Assembly (NCBI RefSeq): GCF_004154955.1
Contig: NZ_CP011524.1
Location: 1,922,001 to 1,986,000, forward strand
DNA from: Intestinimonas butyriciproducens
GTDB lineage: Bacteria; Bacillota; Clostridia; Oscillospirales; Oscillospiraceae
DNA length: 64,000 bases
Reading direction: 5' to 3'
Positions 32,647 to 41,771 of this stretch are shown in pieces; the first letter of the stretch is position 1; each line of letters starts with the position of its first letter. The notes beneath the pieces are model-generated. The model ran no database searches and was not told the DNA's origin. It saw nothing but the letters and a program-made list of their open reading frames with translations. The translations under genes and the position numbers were made by a program.

Positions 32647-32691
32647 ATGCAGCTTTGTATCAGACTCCGCTCCGGACAAATGAACCGATGA
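32647..32691 (+). CDS. Putative 14-residue attenuator leader peptide
   Basis: ATG 32647 lies 9 bases after AAAGGG and encodes MQLCIRLRSGQMNR followed by TGA. It contains Ile-Arg-Leu-Arg. Arg/Lys-x-Arg/Lys is the motif at which macrolide-bound ribosomes stall, and ErmD-type leader peptides carry Met-Arg-Leu-Arg. The Arg-Leu-Arg codons (32662-32670) end exactly where the first stem of the downstream pseudoknot begins, so a stalled ribosome would melt it. The function is inferred. Confidence 0.55.
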   Translation: MQLCIRLRSGQMNR

Positions 32692-32725
32692 AGCATTGTT
32701 CGGAGCTGATTTCTCTCTTCATCGG
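32670..32725 (+). promoter_or_regulatory. H-type pseudoknot in the MATE leader
   Basis: Stem 1 is CTCCGGACAA (32670-32679) with TTGTTCGGAG (32696-32705), 10 bp including one G-U pair. Its loop contains CCGATGAAG (32685-32693), which pairs perfectly with CTTCATCGG (32717-32725). The 3' half of stem 2 can instead pair with CCGATG at 32776-32781, giving two alternative folds. Confidence 0.6.
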
Positions 32726-32799
32726 CTGAGCATACGGGATGGGCTTGGGGATTCCAGGCCTGTTTGTTGCGCCTGCCGATGGATCACAGGGGAGCTATA

Positions 32800-32834
32800 A
32801 AGGACCGCGGACGTTGCTTGTCCGCGGTCCTTTT
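32800..32834 (+). terminator. Leader terminator upstream of the MATE gene
   Basis: A 13-bp perfect stem (AAGGACCGCGGAC / GTCCGCGGTCCTT) with loop GTTGCTT and TTTT lies between the promoter and the MATE start, 45 bases before the ATG. Expression of the transporter therefore needs readthrough. Confidence 0.85.
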
Positions 32835-32878
32835 CTCTTCTGCCTGGAATTTTTGATACAAAGTGAGGCATCATTTCA

Positions 32879-34219
32879 ATGGAAACCAACCTGACCCGCG
32901 GCAACGTCATCGGCGTTCTTGTCCGGTTCGCGCTGCCTCTGTTTGCCGCAAACCTGCTCCAATCCCTCTACAGTCTGGTGGACATGGCCGTGATGGGCCG
33001 CTTTCTGGGCAGCCCCGGACTTGCCGCCCTCGGCAGCAGCGCCACCATATGCTACGTCATCACCTCCGTCTGTGCCGGCGTCACCACCGGCGGCAGCGTA
33101 CTGGTGGCACAGTATCTGGGGCGGGAGGACCGGGCCGCGCTCCGGGAGACCGTAGGGAGCCTCTTCTCCCTCTCCCTGGCGGTAGCCGCCGCCGTCACCG
33201 CCCTGAGCCTTGTCGCTTATGATCCCGTCCTCAGGTGGATGGGCGTGCCTGCTGACGCCCTTCCGCTGGCTCTGGAGTATATGTCCGTTATCTGCATCGG
33301 GACCGTCTTTATCCTGGGCTACAATGCCGTTTGTGCCGTGCTGCGGGGCATGGGAGACTCCAAAGGCCCCCTGCTCTATGTGGCCGTGGCCGCCGCGGCC
33401 AACATCGCCCTGGATCTCCTCTTCGTGGGTCCTCTGGCTCTGGGCGCTGCGGGGGCGGCGATGGCCACCGTCTGTGCGCAGGCTCTCTCCTTTTTCATTG
33501 CCCTGTTCTCCCTGCGCCGCAGAGGGTTTCTCCGCTCACTCAGCAGGGTGGACCTTCTTCCCAGGCCAGTGCGGTGGGCATCCATTCTCCGCATCGGTCT
33601 GCCTACCGCAGTACAGCTCTCGGTGGTGAACCTCTCCTATCTGGCGGTCACCGGCCTGTTCAACGCCTGCGGAACCGCCTGTGCCGCGGCGGCCGGCGTG
33701 GGTCTCAAGCTCAACACCTTCGCCGCCATGCCCTGCTGGGCTGTGGGGCAGGCGGTGACCACCATGGCCGGCCAATGTATGGGCGGCGGCGCCCCCGACC
33801 GTGCCGCCCGAACGGCACGGTCGGGCCTGGTCCTCGCGTTGGCCGGCTCCGGCGCCACGGCGGCGCTGATCGTCCTCACCGCCCCCGGGCTCATCGCTCT
33901 CTTCGACCCTGCTCCGGCGGTGGTGGCGGCGGGCACGCTGTATCTACGCATCTGCTGTTCCCTCAACTTTCTTGCTTATGCGGCCATGTACCTTTTTGAC
34001 TCCTTCGCCACCGGCGTGGGGTATCCCGGCCTCGCCATGGGCAACGCCCTCCTGCACTCCGTGGTCATGCGCCTGGGGCTCTCCTGGCTGTTGGGCCTGG
34101 CCATGGGCGGCGGCTTTGCCGGACTGTGCTGGGCCGAGATGCTCGCCCCCTTTCCGGGCGCCTTGATCGGCGCCGTCTTTTTCCTCCGCGGCAGGTGGCG
34201 GGAATGCAGGCTCGTCTGA
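32879..34219 (+). CDS. MATE family efflux transporter (attenuator-controlled)
   Basis: 446 residues with about twelve membrane segments and both MATE half-repeats (SLYSLVDMAVMGRFLG near residue 35; AAAGVGLKLNTFAAMP near residue 265). It should export a drug or metabolite by cation antiport. It is not a close copy of the MATE gene at 4688. The leader with promoter, short peptide and terminator suggests inducible expression by a translation-inhibiting compound, which may also be the substrate. Confidence 0.9.
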   Translation: METNLTRGNVIGVLVRFALPLFAANLLQSLYSLVDMAVMGRFLGSPGLAALGSSATICYVITSVCAGVTTGGSVLVAQYLGREDRAALRETVGSLFSLSLAVAAAVTALSLVAYDPVLRWMGVPADALPLALEYMSVICIGTVFILGYNAVCAVLRGMGDSKGPLLYVAVAAAANIALDLLFVGPLALGAAGAAMATVCAQALSFFIALFSLRRRGFLRSLSRVDLLPRPVRWASILRIGLPTAVQLSVVNLSYLAVTGLFNACGTACAAAAGVGLKLNTFAAMPCWAVGQAVTTMAGQCMGGGAPDRAARTARSGLVLALAGSGATAALIVLTAPGLIALFDPAPAVVAAGTLYLRICCSLNFLAYAAMYLFDSFATGVGYPGLAMGNALLHSVVMRLGLSWLLGLAMGGGFAGLCWAEMLAPFPGALIGAVFFLRGRWRECRLV

Positions 34220-34323
34220 TTCTTCCATCGCATACTTTTTCTTTCCCGCAATGGAATAATCTCACGCGGACCGTCAAGAATAAGACCACGCCTTGACTTA
34301 TGACGCTAAAGGAGGTCTTCCCT

Positions 34324-35640
34324 TTGAAACGATCCCGCATCTACCAGAGAACCACGCTGCTGGTCCTCATGGCGGCCTTGGCGGCCACCATGGCTTTCCC
34401 CGCATCGGCACAGCTCTTTGGGGCTGCGCCCGAGGAACCCGCTGTCGCCACCTTTGCCAAAAACGGCACCGTGGACAGCACTTTTTCCTTCTCCCCCGCT
34501 GATTTTGTGGTACAGTCCGGCGAGGAGGACCTGGACTCCATCATCCTCACCTCCCTGCCCGATCTCAACGCCGGTGTCCTCACGATGGGCAATACCGACC
34601 TGGCGATCGGAGACGCCGTGGCGATGTCCGCAGTGGGTGGGATGGCGTTCCAGCCCAACGCCGCTCCCACCGTCGCCGCCACCACCTTTACCTTCACCCC
34701 TGTTTTTGCCGACGGTTCCGCCGGAGAGGACGTGTCTGTGGGGCTCTACCTGCTCACCGCCCAAAATGCCGCCCCCATCGCCGAAAACCTGGAGCTTTCC
34801 ACCTATAAAAACGTGGCCATCACCGGCACCTTTGCCGCCACTGACCCGGAGGGCGACCTCATTACCTTCCGTCTGGTGGACAAGCCCAAGCGCGGCGCGG
34901 TCACGCTCTCAGAGGACGGTTCTGCCGAATTCGTCTACACGCCCTACGAAAACAAGACCGGCAAGGACTCCTTCACCTATGTGGCTGTGGACGCCGTAGG
35001 TAACACCTCCGCCCCCGCCACCGTCAAGGTCAAAATCGAAAAGGCCAACACAAAGGTGACCTATGCCGACATGGACGGGGTGCCCGCTTATCGCGCCGCG
35101 CTCCGGCTGGCGGAGCAGGGCGTGCTCATCGGCGAGTGTATGGGCGGGACGTACTACTTCCAGCCCGACCTTCCCGTGAGCCGGGATCAGTTTGTCGCGC
35201 TTGCCATGCACACCGTGGGGCTGGACGCACTGGAGGGGGTCACCCGTACCGGCTTCGCCGACGACGAGACCATCCCCACCTGGGCCAAGGGCTACGTGTC
35301 CGCCGCCCTGAAGTCCGGCGTGGTACAGGGCTCCGAGAGCAGCGAAGGCGTGGTCTTCCAGCCCGACGCCACTATCACCCGGGCGGAGGCTTCCGTCCTG
35401 CTCAACCGTATGCTCCAGATCACCGACGCCACCCCCACGCTTTTCAGTGACCTGGCGTCCGCGCCTGCCTGGGCGGTCCAGGCGGCGGTCAATCTGGAGA
35501 CGGTGGGCGTGCTCCGCACCAATGCCGACGGCGCGCTGGCCCTGAACGAGGGCCTTACCCGTGCCGACGCGGCGGAAATGCTCTGCGGCGCGCTGGAGCT
35601 CCTGGAGACCCGTAAGCCCAGCGGCTGGATCAGTTGGTAA
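34324..35640 (+). CDS. S-layer homology (SLH) domain surface protein with cadherin-like domain
   Basis: 438 residues from a TTG at 34324, decided by AAAGGAGG 7 bases upstream; an ATG at 34300 lies before that site. A signal peptide (LVLMAALAATMAFPASAQ) is followed by a ~130-residue N-domain, then an Ig/VCBS-like domain (NAAPIAENLELSTYKNVAITG ... PYENKTGKDSFTYVA), and three SLH repeats (YADMDGVPAYRAALRLAEQG; FADDETIPTWAKGYVSAALK; FSDLASAPAWAVQAAVNLE). The SLH repeats should anchor it to pyruvylated secondary wall polymer. The ligand is unknown. Confidence 0.9.
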   Translation: MKRSRIYQRTTLLVLMAALAATMAFPASAQLFGAAPEEPAVATFAKNGTVDSTFSFSPADFVVQSGEEDLDSIILTSLPDLNAGVLTMGNTDLAIGDAVAMSAVGGMAFQPNAAPTVAATTFTFTPVFADGSAGEDVSVGLYLLTAQNAAPIAENLELSTYKNVAITGTFAATDPEGDLITFRLVDKPKRGAVTLSEDGSAEFVYTPYENKTGKDSFTYVAVDAVGNTSAPATVKVKIEKANTKVTYADMDGVPAYRAALRLAEQGVLIGECMGGTYYFQPDLPVSRDQFVALAMHTVGLDALEGVTRTGFADDETIPTWAKGYVSAALKSGVVQGSESSEGVVFQPDATITRAEASVLLNRMLQITDATPTLFSDLASAPAWAVQAAVNLETVGVLRTNADGALALNEGLTRADAAEMLCGALELLETRKPSGWISW

Positions 35641-35658
35641 CCGGCATCCGCAAAAACG

Positions 35659-35687
35659 CGGCGGGACATGTGTGACATGTCCCGCCG
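35659..35687. terminator. Hairpin after the SLH gene
   Basis: CGGCGGGACATG (35659-35670) pairs with CATGTCCCGCCG (35676-35687). It lies between the + strand SLH gene and the - strand pseudogene and can serve both. Confidence 0.7.
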
Positions 35688-35700
35688 CCCAGCTTTTATC

Positions 35701-37936
35701 TCAGATTGCTTCTCCACCGGCTCCGAGGCTTCTTCCAAAGGCGTATCGCTCAAATTCTTCTACCGGCAGGGGCCGTGAGAAATAGAAGCCTTGGATCAGA
35801 TCGCATCCGGCCTCCCGCAGGAAGCTCACCTGCTCCTCCAGCTCCACACCCTCCGCCACCGTCATGATCCCCAACTTTCGAGCCAAATTCATGATCATTT
35901 CGATCACAGTCCGGGTGCTCCGCTCCTCAAAGCGGCCGATGATAAACTGCCGGTCCAGCTTCAGGCAGTCGATGGGGAGATCCTTGAGCAGACTGAGGGA
36001 GGAGTACCCGGAGCCGAAATCATCCAGAGAGCAGGTGAATCCAATCTTGTGCAGGGTTTGGATAAAGTCCCTTACATACTGAAATTCACTGCTGGAAAAC
36101 ATAATGGACTCCGTGATCTCCAGTTCGATCCACTCCGGCGGGACCTTCCAGGTCTCCAGAAGTTGCCTGTACTCCGTCAAAAACTCCGGATCCCGGAAAT
36201 GCTGCCGGGACACATTGACCGAAATTGGGACGGGCTCCACCCCCGCCTCTCTCCACTTGGAAAGGCAGCGGCATACCTGCTCAAATACCAGCAGGTCCAC
36301 CTGACAGATCAGTCCATCTTCCTCACACAGCGGGATAAAGGTGGCCGGGCTGATAAACCCCTTTTCTGGGTGCTCCCATCGGACCAGGGCCTCCGCCCCG
36401 GCTACCGTGCCGTTTTCAGCGCGGACTTTGGGCTGCAGGTACATCTGCAGCTCTCTGCGTTCCAGTGCCCCCTCCAGTTAATAGAGCATGGTCGCCATGT
36501 CCCGCTGGCGATTTTTGATGCTCTCACTATAGAAGGTACAGGTATTGTGATAGGATTTTTCCACGCTTTTTCGGGCGACGTCAGCACACGCCTCCGCATC
36601 CGCAAGGTCCGCTTCTCCCGGCTGCATACAGTAAATCCCTGTGTTTGCTCTCAAGGGCCCAATGGTGTCTCTGAGATTCGCCAGCTTCCCGGCCATCCGT
36701 CCCAGCCGTTCGACGATCTGTGGCTGCTCCGCGCCTTGCAGGAAGAGGTAAAAGGTGTCTGCCTCCCCCCTAGCCACCAGCTCTCCCTCTCCATCCGCCT
36801 CCGCGCTGAGCGCAGCGCAGACATCCCGCAAAAGCCGGTCCCCTGCTGCCGCCCCTCAAACTCATTGATGAGGCTGAAATTTCTCAGATTTTCAGATTTA
36901 GGGAAGCAACAACATAACATCCCTGCGGCGCTTTCCGAATCAGCTCTTGCGCCTGAAATTGCAGATAGACATTGCTGGCGCCGCCGGTAACGGGGTCATA
37001 GAACGACATCTTTTCAATTTTGCTTCTGTACCGGTTCTGCATACTGATGGTGGCGATCAGCAGGGTCAAAAACAGTGCGACCAGCAACACCGTGATGGCA
37101 AAGGTACGCGAGATGAAGCGATCCACTTCTGAAGACAGAATATCCTTGGGAATAAGCGTAGCTAAAAACCACCCATCTACCGATAGCGGGCGATAATCCA
37201 GAAGGATATCCTTCCCGCTATCCGTATGCAGCACCAGACTGCCGGCCTGTCCCTTCAGCAGGTTTTCTTGCAGTTCTACGGCCCAATCCTCTGTCTCCTG
37301 GTACTCTGTCTTGTTAATCATCGAAAAAACGGTCTGCTCTCTGGTGTAACCACATAGTTCCCATCCTGACCCAGCACCCCTGTACTGCCCTGACCATTAA
37401 AACAGTCGTTTGTAATCAACTTCCGCATCTTATCTACGGACTTCACTCCAACCAAGACCCGGGCGGAGGGCACTTCCTCAGAGAGCGGCACCGCATACAC
37501 GATGTATTCCCCCCAAATACCAACGCCGTTCTCCCCCCTCCAGCGCATGTGCGAAAATTGGCAGATCACCCATCTCCCATGTTCCGTTGTTTAGTGACTG
37601 AGCCTTCCCCGTCTCATCTGCCACAGCCAAATCTGTAAAACTGCAAATTTCCGCCTTGCGGAGCAGAAAATCCCGCCTTACTTCCGGCTCCAACTGCTCC
37701 ACACTGTCTGAGATCAGCTCCAAGGACTCAAACACACCTTCGATCCGCTCGTTCACCAACTGGACCGACTCTCCCGCGACATCCCTCAGATAATTCAAAG
37801 TTCTATCTTCCACTGACTGCAACAATTTCGTACCGTTCCAAATGATAATCGCCGAGAGGACAATCAAAAACAGAAACGCCGTCACCGCATAGATTATGGT
37901 TTTCCACCGGGCACGGGCGGCATAAGCATACCCCAT
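35701..37936 (-). pseudogene. Broken Cache-GGDEF-EAL signalling protein gene
   Basis: The protein can be followed through four reading frames. It starts at 37936 with a membrane segment (IIYAVTAFLFLIVLSAIIIW) and a Cache-like sensor, shifts frame near a G6 run at ~37540 and again at a T6 run at ~37323, passes a second membrane segment (ITVLLVALFLTLLIATI) and a degenerate GGDEF domain, shifts twice more at ~36890 and ~36845, meets a TAA at 36480-36478 (MLY*LEGALERRE) and continues in the same frame into a full EAL domain (AEALVRWEHP, DDFGSGYSSLS). The EAL domain itself is intact, so the loss may be fairly recent. Original role: c-di-GMP turnover in response to an external signal. Confidence 0.9.
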
Positions 37937-38082
37937 CTTCCCCAGCCTCCTGTAACCAGTATCCGTTTAATGACTCGATTTTAATCAGCTTTATTTCTCA
38001 TTTCAAGACGTTATCTGCGTATATTTCCACATAGCCGTTAAAAAATTTATGATATACTGTATAAAAAGGGGGGTAAAGAAAT

Positions 38083-38364
38083 TTGCGGGAAAAGAAGCCG
38101 TGCATTTTGAATGCACTACAAGAATCGAAGACACTCGCTCCCCTGCTTGAGCGAAATTACCCCGAGGGCGAGCGGCGTCTCCAATTGGTATACCGCAGCA
38201 TTGGCTCTTATGCGGATGAATACCTAGCCCGCTTGAGCGCCGAATGCCCGGATACACCCACCCCTCTTGCAGGCCCATACCACTGGGACGCCGCCAGGGG
38301 AAGGGTCTTCCTCTACAGCAAGGCGGCCCACGATTTGGCCGCCTGGCTCAACGCCGGGGCATGA
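38083..38364 (+). CDS. Hypothetical protein, 93 residues
   Basis: Starts at TTG 38083 behind GGGGGGTAAAG, with a TATACT box about 30 bases upstream. The N-terminal half looks helical and charged (LLERNYPEGERRLQLVYRSI). There is no signal, membrane segment or cysteine pattern. I do not recognise the family. A hairpin follows about 110 bases downstream. Confidence 0.55.
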   Translation: MREKKPCILNALQESKTLAPLLERNYPEGERRLQLVYRSIGSYADEYLARLSAECPDTPTPLAGPYHWDAARGRVFLYSKAAHDLAAWLNAGA

Positions 38365-38473
38365 AAGGACGGCGGGTTTCTGCCCCTCGCCGCCGGGCTG
38401 AGACTTCCTTCCTCCTTTTCCGGGTCCCCACCGCCACACCACTGCTCCAAGCAAATTTGCTGTTTGAAAAATT

Positions 38474-38508
38474 GGGCCGGCCCCGACGATCACCGCCGGG
38501 GCCGGCCC
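38474..38508. terminator. Hairpin between convergent genes
   Basis: GGGCCGGCCCCG pairs with CGGGGCCGGCCC (38474-38485 and 38497-38508). It lies 43 bases after the gamma-glutamyltransferase stop on the - strand; no T-run follows. Confidence 0.55.
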
Positions 38509-38550
38509 TCACGCTGTCAAAAAACCAAACGTCTCTTGACTGCCCTATGT

Positions 38551-40179
38551 TCAGAAACAGGCAATATTGCTGTCGGTGCGGGATTCTGTCCCTCCGACCA
38601 AAGTGCCGTTGTCCAGCCTGACGATCATCTGTCCCCGACCGAAGCTGGGCGTGGAGAGCTCCGTCTGGATGCTGTGGCCCCTCCTCTGGAGCTGGCGGGC
38701 CAGTTCCATATCGAAGCGGGTCTCCACCGTAACGGAGTTGTCGCGCATCCACTGCCACCGCGGCGCGTCCAGCGCCTGCTGGGGGTCCAAGTGAAAATCC
38801 ACATAGTTCATGACGACCTGAAGATGTCCCTGGGGCTGCATATAGCCGCCCATCACGCCAAAGGGACCAACGGGCGTGCCGGAGCGCATCAGGAACCCGG
38901 GAATAATGGTGTGATAGCTCCGTTTGCCGGGTGCCAGCGCATTGATGTCCTCCGGGTTCAGGGAGAAATCGTGGCCGCGATTCTGGAGCGAGATGCCGGT
39001 TCCCCGAACCACCACGCCGGAGCCGAACCCCATGTAATTGGACTGGATAAAGGAGACCATATTTCCCTCTCCGTCGGCGCAGCAAAGGTAGACGGTGCCG
39101 CTCTTGGGCGGGGCCGCATGAGAGTAGATCCGGGCCGTCTCCCCCATCTCTGCCGCCCTCTGGGCCCCATAGTCCGGCTCCAACAGTTGGTGGTAGTCCA
39201 GCTTCATGAACCTGGGGTCGGTGACATAGTGGAAGGCGTCGGCAAAGGCCATCTTCATGGCCTCCAGCTGCCGGTGATAGGTCTCCGCGCAGTCCTTCTC
39301 GTGGAAGGCAAACTCCTTGAGGATGTTGAGGGCCATGAGAGCCGCAATGCCCTGGCCGTTGGGCGGGATCTCGCAGACCTGATAGCCCCGGTAGTCCACG
39401 GAGATCGGCTCCACCCACTGGGCCTTGTAGGCCGCCAAGTCCTCATACCGGAGATATCCGCCGAACTTCCGGCTGTCCGCGTCGATCTTCCGGGCCAGCT
39501 CTCCGGTGTAGAAAGCGGCGGCATTGGTCTCCCCGATGGCCTCCAGGGTGTCGGCATGATGGGGGAGCCGTATGATCTCTCCCGCCTCATAGGGCCGCCC
39601 CTCCGGCGCGAAGGTGCTGTACCACTCGTCAAAGACTTCGCCGGTGCAGGTCTCCCTGTACTTTTCAAAAGCCCGCCTCCACATGAGGGCGAGATTGGGC
39701 GCACAGGGATAGCCCTCCCTGGCATAGCCCACGGCAGGGGCCAGGCTCTGGGAAAGAGGCAGGCGGCCAAACCGCCCCGCCAGCTCCGCCCAGGCCATGG
39801 GCGCGCCGGATACCGTGACGGGGGTCCAGCCATAGGTGGGCATTTTCCCATCCTCGTCGTTGTTGTCGTCCAGCACCCGCCGGATAGACGCCTCCATAGG
39901 AGCGGGACCGCTGGAATTGAGCCCATAGAGTTTCTGCTCCCTCTCCACCCATACCAAGGCGAAGGCATCGGACCCGATGCCGTTTGCAGTAGGCTCCACC
40001 ACAGTAAGGGCGGCGGCGGCGGCCACCGCCGCGTCCATCGCATTGCCGCCGCGCCGCAAGATCTCCAGTCCGGCGGCGGCAGCTTGGGGCGAGGATGCGT
40101 TTACCATTCCCCCGCGGGCATAGATGGGGTAGCGTTGGGAGGGATATCGCTGATATGCCGGATCAAAGAGAGCCTTCAT
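38551..40179 (-). CDS. ggt: Gamma-glutamyltransferase (YwrD-like, no signal peptide)
   Basis: 542 residues. The Ntn-hydrolase family pattern is clear: GGMVNASSPQAAAAGLEILRR, GGNAMDAAVAAA, and the segment before the autocatalytic Thr (SGTVYLCCADGEGNMVS), then RTGSGVVV-like and APGKRSYHTI strands. It cleaves gamma-glutamyl bonds such as that of glutathione. There is no signal peptide, so it acts in the cytoplasm on imported peptide. It is the last gene of the opp-like operon, its ATG overlapping the preceding stop by 4 bases. Confidence 0.9.
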   Translation of the reverse strand: MKALFDPAYQRYPSQRYPIYARGGMVNASSPQAAAAGLEILRRGGNAMDAAVAAAAALTVVEPTANGIGSDAFALVWVEREQKLYGLNSSGPAPMEASIRRVLDDNNDEDGKMPTYGWTPVTVSGAPMAWAELAGRFGRLPLSQSLAPAVGYAREGYPCAPNLALMWRRAFEKYRETCTGEVFDEWYSTFAPEGRPYEAGEIIRLPHHADTLEAIGETNAAAFYTGELARKIDADSRKFGGYLRYEDLAAYKAQWVEPISVDYRGYQVCEIPPNGQGIAALMALNILKEFAFHEKDCAETYHRQLEAMKMAFADAFHYVTDPRFMKLDYHQLLEPDYGAQRAAEMGETARIYSHAAPPKSGTVYLCCADGEGNMVSFIQSNYMGFGSGVVVRGTGISLQNRGHDFSLNPEDINALAPGKRSYHTIIPGFLMRSGTPVGPFGVMGGYMQPQGHLQVVMNYVDFHLDPQQALDAPRWQWMRDNSVTVETRFDMELARQLQRRGHSIQTELSTPSFGRGQMIVRLDNGTLVGGTESRTDSNIACF

Positions 40180-41771
40180 ACCTCTGTCTCCTCCTTCTTT
40201 TTGTCATACAGATGGCAGGCCACAAAATGGCCGGGCTCCTGCTCCACCACAGGCGGCTTTTCCCTGGTGCAGATCTCCATGCACTTGGAGCAGCGGGTGT
40301 GAAACGGACAGCCCTTGGGAGGCGTCATGGCGCTAGGGACGTCCCCCTCCAGCACAAACTCGGTGGAGTGTTCCTGCCCTACCTTCAGCCGCGGCACGGC
40401 GGCCAGCAGCGACTCCGTATAGGGGTGCAGCGGTTTATGGAAGAGCGCGCTGCTCTCCGCCAACTCACAGACATTTCCCAAATACATGACCAGGATACGG
40501 TCGCAGAAGTGTTTGACCACGCCTAGGTCATGGGTAATGAAGAAATAAGTGAGATGCTTCTCCCTGCTGAGTTCATTCAAAAGCTGCAGGATCTGGGCCT
40601 GCACGGATACGTCCAGGGCCGAGACAGACTCATCCAGCACGACAAACCTGGTGTCCAGCGCGATGGCCCTTGCGATGCCTACCCGCTGCTTTTGACCGCC
40701 CGAGAGGGCATGGGGATAGGAATAATAGTGCTCCCTCTTGAGGCCCACCCGCTCCAGCAGCTCCATGGTCTTCTCCCTGCGCACAGGGGCCGGATAATCG
40801 GTGTTGATGACGTAGACCTCTTCGATGGATTTTCCCACAGACTGCCGGGGGTCCAGACTGGCGGCCGGGTCCTGGAAGATCATCTGCATCTCCCGCCGCA
40901 TCTCCCGCATCTCGCTCCGGGTCAGCTTGCCCAAATTGATGCCCGTCTCATAATTGCGGTCCAGCTTGGCCTGATACTCCGGGTCCTGCGTCCGCTCCGT
41001 GATGGGCAGGATATCCCGGCCCCTGTATTCCTGGAATGCCTGAAGCCGATAATTGTGGGAGGCCTCCACATGCCCGGCGATCTCCCGTTCGGCCTTCTCC
41101 ATCTTTTCCTGCAGGCCCTTGTCAGGCGTTCCCTCCACCCGGGCCTGCTCGAACTGCTTCTCCAGCTCCCGATATTTCCGGGTGGCGGCCGCGGCGGCGG
41201 CCGTCTCCTTCTGTGCCTTGTCAAAAAGCGCCTGTATGGCGGGCAGCTCTTTGCACAGGATCAGGGAGCCCACGGTGCGGGAGCCCTCCCGCAACTGCCG
41301 GGAGGCGTCTTTGCGCAGCTCCTTGGCCCTGAATTCCAACTCGCTCAGCCGCTTCTGGAGCGCAGCCTCCCGCTTGGTCTCCCTACTGGTGCCGTGCGCA
41401 GAGAGGGCCTCTATCGTCTGCCGGAGAGGCACCGCCTTCCGCTCCACTTCCAGGGACTTCTGATAAAACTCCGTGGCCTTTTTCTGATACTCCGGGAGCT
41501 TGGCCACCTCCTTGGCGAGATATCTGGGACACATCTCATCCCGCGTACGACCGTAGTAGATACAGGCTCCGCTGGTCTGGGGATAGAGCTGGAGAATCAC
41601 ACGGCCCAAGGTAGACTTGCCGCAGCCGGACTCGCCCACCACACCGAATTTCTCCCCCTCATAAATGGAAAAGGACACATCCTCCAGGGCTTTGATCTGG
41701 ACTCCCCGGCGGACAGGGAAATACTTTTTCAGCTTCTTGAGTTCCAGAAGCACCTTTTTCTTTTGGCTCAT
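40176..41771 (-). CDS. Peptide ABC transporter ATP-binding protein (OppF type) with ~200-residue insertion
   Basis: 531 residues against ~325 for typical OppF. Walker A (GESGCGKST, 46-54) is followed by an extra segment at about residues 80-280, rich in Glu/Lys/Arg/Ala, with heptad-like helices (QKRLSELEFRAKELRKDA; RKYRELEKQFEQARVE), before the Q-loop (IFQDP, ~298). Signature LSGGQKQRV, Walker B VVLDESVSALD and the C-terminal oligopeptide motif with cysteines (CPFHTRCSKCMEIC) are intact. The insertion lies where the helical region between Walker A and Q-loop sits and is probably a coiled-coil hairpin. Confidence 0.88.
   Translation of the reverse strand: MSQKKKVLLELKKLKKYFPVRRGVQIKALEDVSFSIYEGEKFGVVGESGCGKSTLGRVILQLYPQTSGACIYYGRTRDEMCPRYLAKEVAKLPEYQKKATEFYQKSLEVERKAVPLRQTIEALSAHGTSRETKREAALQKRLSELEFRAKELRKDASRQLREGSRTVGSLILCKELPAIQALFDKAQKETAAAAAATRKYRELEKQFEQARVEGTPDKGLQEKMEKAEREIAGHVEASHNYRLQAFQEYRGRDILPITERTQDPEYQAKLDRNYETGINLGKLTRSEMREMRREMQMIFQDPAASLDPRQSVGKSIEEVYVINTDYPAPVRREKTMELLERVGLKREHYYSYPHALSGGQKQRVGIARAIALDTRFVVLDESVSALDVSVQAQILQLLNELSREKHLTYFFITHDLGVVKHFCDRILVMYLGNVCELAESSALFHKPLHPYTESLLAAVPRLKVGQEHSTEFVLEGDVPSAMTPPKGCPFHTRCSKCMEICTREKPPVVEQEPGHFVACHLYDKKKEETEV

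Noticed and set aside
32623-32835. Known riboswitch class upstream of the MATE gene
   Set aside because: I compared by eye with guanidine-I, ZTP, THF, fluoride and TPP consensus elements and found no match; an attenuator peptide explains more of the sequence.
35701-37936. Several separate small genes instead of one pseudogene
   Set aside because: Domain order and continuous homology-like sequence across the frames, with breaks at homopolymer runs, fit one decayed gene better.
38464-40302. 612-codon + strand open frame
   Set aside because: Antisense to gamma-glutamyltransferase; no family features.
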